Assembly: GCA_017577405.1 (NCBI GenBank)
Contig: PIUA01000026.1
Location: 1-64,000 of the forward strand
Source: Bacillota bacterium
Lineage (GTDB): Bacteria; Bacillota; Limnochordia; Limnochordales; Limnochordaceae
DNA: 64,000 nucleotides
Direction of reading: 5' to 3'
Below, in pieces: positions 60,255 to 64,000 of the stretch. Each line of letters starts with the position of its first letter. Within the stretch, counting starts at the first letter, position 1. The position numbers and the translations under genes were made by a program. The notes below the pieces were generated by a model. It ran no database searches, was not told the origin of the DNA, and saw only the letters and a program-made list of their open reading frames with translations.

Positions 60255-61898
60255 GTGGCAGGTTCCGTCAACCGCCGGCACGCGCAAGGAGCGCCCCACC
60301 TGCATGCCTGCCCGCGGGGGCGCTCGGCTGCCCTGCTCGTTGCCTGCAGCCTCCTGCTCTTCGCCCTGACCTTCGCCCCCGCCAGGGCGGCGGGAGACTT
60401 CCGCTACCCCATCGCCGCCGATCCGGAGCACCTGAACCCCTTCCGCTCCACCACCGTCGCCACCCGAACGGTCCTGATCCAGGTCTACGAACCGCTGGTC
60501 ACCTTTGATCCCCAAACGGGCGGGCTGAAGCCTGAGCTGGCCGAACGCTGGGAGGTCTCGGAAGACGGCCTCACCTACACCTTCCATCTCCGGAAGGGCG
60601 TCCGCTTCCACCAGGTGCCCGGGGTGGTCTACGACGACCCCGAGGTGACCGCGGAGGACTGGATCTGGTCCTTCGAGATGTTCCTCAGCGGCGATACCGC
60701 CATCTCCGAACACCCCGAGTACCTGGAGGCGGTGAAGGGCGCCCGGGCCTTCACCGCGGGCGAGGCGGACCGGGTGGAGGGTGTGCGGGCCTTGGACCCC
60801 TACACCTTGGAAGTGACCCTGGAGGAGCCCAACCACCGCTTCCTCTTCGACCTGATCAACGTCTACGTGGTCCCCCGGGAGGCGTATGAGCAGCTGGGCA
60901 GCCGCTTCTCCCAGGTCCCGGTGGGCACCGGTCCCTTCCTCTTCCACGAGTGGCTCCGGGACGACCACATCACGCTGGTGAAGAACCCCGACTACTGGGA
61001 GCCCGGCCTGCCCAAGCTGGACAGCATCACCTACGTCAACGTCCCCGACGCCACCACCCAGCTCTTCCAGTACCGTCAGGATGCCCTCCACGTCCTCCTC
61101 GACTTCCCCACGGGCCAGGTGGCCGCGCTCCGGCAAGAGTTCGCGGATGAGTACGTGGAGATCCCCGGTCTCAACCTGCGCTACCTGGGCTTCAAGTGGA
61201 CCTCCGGTCCCTTCAAGGACAACCGGGCCCTGAGGCTTGCGGTGGCCCACGCCCTCGATCAGGAGACCATTTGGAACGTGCTGATGGAAGGCGCCCGCTT
61301 CCCGGCCCACCAGGGGGTCTTGCCCCCAGCCATGCCCGCGGCCGACGTGGAGGGCTACCGCTACGACCCTGAGCTGGCCCGCCAGTACCTGGCGGAAGCG
61401 GGCTACCCCAACGGCCAGGGCCTGGAGCCCATCACCTACTACTACTTCGCCTCGGCCGCTGCCGAGCCGTACCACGCGGCCATCCAGGCCATGCTGGCCG
61501 AGGTGGGGATCCCCATCGTCCTCCGCTCCGAGGACAACACCACCTACTGGACCCGGGTGGGGGACGACGACGTCCACCTCTTCTTGAGCGGCTGGAGCGC
61601 GGACTTCCTCGACCCGAGCGAGGTCTTCAACTACCTCTTCTACCAGGGGCGGGACGATACCAACTACAGCAACCCTGAGGTGGACGCCCTCATCGCCCGG
61701 GCCACCGCCATCACCGACGATGCCGAACGGAACGCGCTCTACCGCCAGATTCACCAGATGATCTTGGAGGACGTACCGATGGTGCCCCTCTCCTACAGCA
61801 AGGTGATGGCGCTGGTCAAGCCGTACGTGAAGGACTTCTTCCTCTCCCCGGCCGGGGCGTACCGGGTGCCGATGAAGTACGTCGCTCTGGAACGCTGA
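60255..61898 (+). CDS. Dipeptide/oligopeptide ABC transporter substrate-binding protein
   Basis: A 547-residue cluster C (SBP_bac_5) binding protein. After a long signal peptide (about 45 residues, cleavage near ARA) the mature chain shows the family pattern DPEHLNPFRSTTV, then LAERWEVSEDGLTYTFHLRKGVRFH, and VGTGPFLFHEW. No lipobox cysteine. Substrates of the family include di- and oligopeptides, nickel and some sugars. GTG start after AAGGAGGG. A strong hairpin follows, then two permease genes. Confidence 0.92.
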   Translation: MAGSVNRRHAQGAPHLHACPRGRSAALLVACSLLLFALTFAPARAAGDFRYPIAADPEHLNPFRSTTVATRTVLIQVYEPLVTFDPQTGGLKPELAERWEVSEDGLTYTFHLRKGVRFHQVPGVVYDDPEVTAEDWIWSFEMFLSGDTAISEHPEYLEAVKGARAFTAGEADRVEGVRALDPYTLEVTLEEPNHRFLFDLINVYVVPREAYEQLGSRFSQVPVGTGPFLFHEWLRDDHITLVKNPDYWEPGLPKLDSITYVNVPDATTQLFQYRQDALHVLLDFPTGQVAALRQEFADEYVEIPGLNLRYLGFKWTSGPFKDNRALRLAVAHALDQETIWNVLMEGARFPAHQGVLPPAMPAADVEGYRYDPELARQYLAEAGYPNGQGLEPITYYYFASAAAEPYHAAIQAMLAEVGIPIVLRSEDNTTYWTRVGDDDVHLFLSGWSADFLDPSEVFNYLFYQGRDDTNYSNPEVDALIARATAITDDAERNALYRQIHQMILEDVPMVPLSYSKVMALVKPYVKDFFLSPAGAYRVPMKYVALER

Positions 61899-61904
61899 CC
61901 GTGG

Positions 61905-61936
61905 GGCGGGAGCCGGGCGAGAGGCCGGCTCCCGCC
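61905..61936 (+). promoter_or_regulatory. Intercistronic hairpin between binding protein and permease genes
   Basis: Perfect 12-bp stem (61905-61916 with 61925-61936, 8-base loop), extendable across a bulge by GTGGGG/CCCCAC pairing, seven bases after the stop codon and with no T-run. Confidence 0.7.
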
Positions 61937-62011
61937 GCCCCACCCTGCTTCTGGGCAAGGCGAGGGTGGACGCTCGCGGGAAACCCACCGAGGATGGGAA
62001 GGTGAACCACC

Positions 62012-62956
62012 GTGACCCGCTACGTGATCCGCCGCCTGCTCTTGGCCATCCCCACCCTCCTGGGGGTCTTCACCATCATCTTCATCCTGGCCTACCTGAT
62101 GCCGGGGGACCCGGTCCGGGCCGTCATGGGCGAGAGCTACCGCCGGGCCGATCCGGCCACCATTGAGCGGGTGCGGGAACGCTTGGGGCTCAACGATCCC
62201 TGGTTCGTCCAGTATGGCCGGTTTCTGGGCCGCCTGGTCCGGGGGGATCTGGGCACCTCCTACGTGCTGGACCAGCCGGTGGCCGAGGTGATCAGCTACC
62301 GCTTCCCCCGCACCCTCCAGCTGATGGCGGGGGCCATGGTGGCCGCGCTGCTGATAGGGCTTCCCGCCGGCATCCTGGCCGCGGAGCGCCAGTACACCTG
62401 GGTGGACCACACCCTCATGTTCTTCGCTCTGGTCGGGGTGGCCATGCCCGTCTTCTGGCAGGGGATCCTGGCCAAGATGTTCCTCACCCAGGACACCTAC
62501 GGGATCGCCCTTTTCCCCGTGGCCGGCTACGGCGACGGCGCCCTGATCTACATGGTCCTTCCCTCCCTGGTGCTGGGGACCCACCTGTCGGCCACCATCG
62601 CCCGCATCACCCGCTCCTCCATGCTCGAGGTGAAACCCCAGCCGTACATGGTCACCGCGGTGGCCAAGGGGCTCCACCGCTGGCGGGTGGTGTTGGTCCA
62701 CCAGCTGAAGAACGCGCTCATCCCGGTGGTGACCGTGGTCGGCCTGGACGTGGGGTACCTCTTGGGCGGCTCGGTGGTGACGGAGACCATCTTCAACTGG
62801 CCGGGCCTGGGCCGCGCAGTGGTGACGGCCATCAACCGCCGGGACACCCCGGTGATCCTAGGGACCTTGGTCTTCGGCGCGCTCATCTTCGTCACCGTCA
62901 ACCTGGTGGTGGACCTGGTCTACGCGCTGATCAACCCCCGGATCCGGTATGAGTGA
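62012..62956 (+). CDS. Dipeptide/oligopeptide ABC transporter permease (DppB/OppB type)
   Basis: A 314-residue permease with six membrane segments: the N-terminal YVIRRLLLAIPTLLGV, the LGLNDPWFVQYGRFLGRLVRGDLGTS motif before helix 2, the coupling loop AVAKGLHRWRVVLVHQLKNALIPV and the end motif ALINPRIRYE, all typical of DppB. GTG start after GGAAGGTG. Overlaps the next permease by eight bases. Confidence 0.93.
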   Translation: MTRYVIRRLLLAIPTLLGVFTIIFILAYLMPGDPVRAVMGESYRRADPATIERVRERLGLNDPWFVQYGRFLGRLVRGDLGTSYVLDQPVAEVISYRFPRTLQLMAGAMVAALLIGLPAGILAAERQYTWVDHTLMFFALVGVAMPVFWQGILAKMFLTQDTYGIALFPVAGYGDGALIYMVLPSLVLGTHLSATIARITRSSMLEVKPQPYMVTAVAKGLHRWRVVLVHQLKNALIPVVTVVGLDVGYLLGGSVVTETIFNWPGLGRAVVTAINRRDTPVILGTLVFGALIFVTVNLVVDLVYALINPRIRYE

Positions 62957-63884
62957 CCCGAAGGAGCGGATTCCCGTGCAGAACATCCTGGTCCAGCAGG
63001 CCCGCACCTCCCAGGGCGACGAGCTCTCCGGACCCGCCAACGCCGCCCGGTTCTGGCGGACCTTCCGGCGCCACCGGCTGGGGCTGGTGGGCTTGGTCAT
63101 CGTGGGCACCATGGTCCTCGCGGCGGTGGGCGCCCCCTACCTCGCGCCGGCCGATCCCCTGGCCCAGGACATCCTCCGGGCCCGCCTCCAGCCGCCCTCG
63201 GCCGCCCACCCCCTGGGGACCGATGAGCTGGGCCGGGATCTCCTGAGCCGGCTCATCTACGGAGCCCGCATCTCCCTCACCATCGGCCTCCTGGCCGAGG
63301 GGACCGCCCTCCTCATCGGGTCCGTCATCGGAGCTCTGGCCGGCTTCCTGGGCGGGCGGGTGGACGATCTGCTCATGCGGATCACCGAGATCTTCATGGC
63401 CATCCCCTCTCTGCTCTTCCTCATCGCGGTGGTGGCCATTCTGGAGCCCAACGTCGTCACCATCGCCCTCGCCCTGGGTGTCATCGGCTGGCCCAGCGAG
63501 GCCCGGGTCATGCGGAGCCAGGTTCTGGCGGTAAAGAACCTGGAGTACGTCACCGCCGCCCATGCCCTAGGCCTCCGCCCCTACCAGGTGCTCCTCCGCC
63601 ACATCCTCCCCAACGCCCTCAGCCCCATGATCGTCGTTGGCACCCTGGGGATCGCCGGGGCCATCCTCACCGAGGCCACCTTAAGCTTCTTGGGGCTGGG
63701 CATCCAGCAGCCCATCCCCAGCTGGGGCACCATGGTGTACACGGGGCAGAACTACATCTTCACCGCCTGGTGGTACGCGGTCTTCCCCGGACTGGCCATC
63801 ATGCTCACGGTCCTGGGCTTCAACTTTGTGGGGGATGCCCTCCGGGACGCCCTGGATCCCAACCGGGTGACCCAGCGGACGTAG
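62949..63884 (+). CDS. Dipeptide/oligopeptide ABC transporter permease (DppC/OppC type)
   Basis: A 311-residue permease: FWRTFRRHRLGLVGLVIV start, HPLGTDELGRDLLSRLIYGARISL motif, coupling loop AAHALGLRPYQVLLRHILPNALSP and the end GDALRDALDPN. Partner of the preceding permease. The ATPase genes expected next are not found in the remaining 116 bases and may lie beyond the window or elsewhere. Confidence 0.93.
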   Translation: MSDPKERIPVQNILVQQARTSQGDELSGPANAARFWRTFRRHRLGLVGLVIVGTMVLAAVGAPYLAPADPLAQDILRARLQPPSAAHPLGTDELGRDLLSRLIYGARISLTIGLLAEGTALLIGSVIGALAGFLGGRVDDLLMRITEIFMAIPSLLFLIAVVAILEPNVVTIALALGVIGWPSEARVMRSQVLAVKNLEYVTAAHALGLRPYQVLLRHILPNALSPMIVVGTLGIAGAILTEATLSFLGLGIQQPIPSWGTMVYTGQNYIFTAWWYAVFPGLAIMLTVLGFNFVGDALRDALDPNRVTQRT

Positions 63885-64000
63885 GGGCGACGGGCGCCGC
63901 CGGGGCCAACCGGCCACCAACAAATTCCTGGGTGAGGCGCTCGGGAGCCAGGAACATAACCCTTGCCCGGGGAAGACAGGCTGGGCATGGGGGGACTCCT

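Noticed and set aside
1-64000. tRNA, rRNA or known riboswitches
   Set aside because: I looked at all intergenic gaps and saw no cloverleaf, rRNA segment, or recognisable SAM, TPP, cobalamin or glycine aptamer. A covariance-model search would be needed to exclude divergent ones.

Overview
The window is G+C-rich DNA, densely packed with chromosomal genes on both strands. Many genes start with GTG or TTG behind strong GGAGG-type ribosome binding sites. Gene content fits a free-living, aerobic, heterotrophic bacterium of the deep-branching high-GC Bacillota (Limnochordia, Symbiobacteria or Thermaerobacter type): a ba3-type oxidase with subunit IIa, the MEP pathway gene ispG, FixABCX, and Firmicute-style Cys-flanked LysM repeats. 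This placement is inference. All five solute-binding proteins carry a cleavable or Tat signal but no lipobox cysteine, which would suit a cell with a periplasm, as in diderm Bacillota. I see no rRNA, tRNA, CRISPR array, prophage or insertion sequence.

Layout, left to right: a partial membrane protein at the left edge; a ceramidase-like hydrolase; an M20 peptidase; a deoR-dtnK-pdxA2-gntP operon for a four-carbon sugar acid, best fit D-threonate (3.2-8.0 kb, minus); a complete branched-chain amino acid ABC importer livKHMGF (8.5-13.3 kb); a five-repeat LysM protein; a DUF123 nuclease, aroQ and a CPBP protease in overlap; an M28 peptidase with membrane segments; a ribose operon rbsR-K-A-C-D-B (18.2-24.3 kb); etfBA-fixCX (24.6-28.3 kb) behind a perfect Crp/Fnr-type palindrome; a truncated tyrosine recombinase; a cytochrome ba3 oxidase operon with its copper-delivery genes (29.5-33.8 kb), including a 53-codon subunit IIa and a degenerate Sco paralogue.

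The right half holds an Fsr-type MFS exporter divergent from ispG; metE; a fructose-6-phosphate aldolase; an SDR; a sugar ABC importer with a Tat-exported binding protein (40.7-45.2 kb); a TcyP-like symporter divergent from it, both with good sigma-A promoters; a UDP-glucose dehydrogenase, sugar-nucleotide epimerase and Gfo/Idh oxidoreductase operon; a HAD phosphatase; a dGTPase; then a sugar-acid locus (52.8-59.7 kb): SDR and 2-keto-3-deoxygluconate kinase divergent from an IclR regulator, a tripartite tricarboxylate-type transporter TctCBA and KDPG aldolase. The window ends with a 45-codon secreted peptide gene and a dipeptide/oligopeptide ABC importer (binding protein and two permeases; ATPases not in the window).

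The theme is uptake and breakdown of small sugars, sugar acids, amino acids and peptides, organised as regulator-enzyme-transporter cassettes. No large undescribed multi-gene system is evident. The best leads are the small secreted peptide beside a peptide importer, the recurrent GC-rich hairpins after binding-protein genes, the Crp-type site before etfBA-fixCX, and several family members that have lost catalytic residues.
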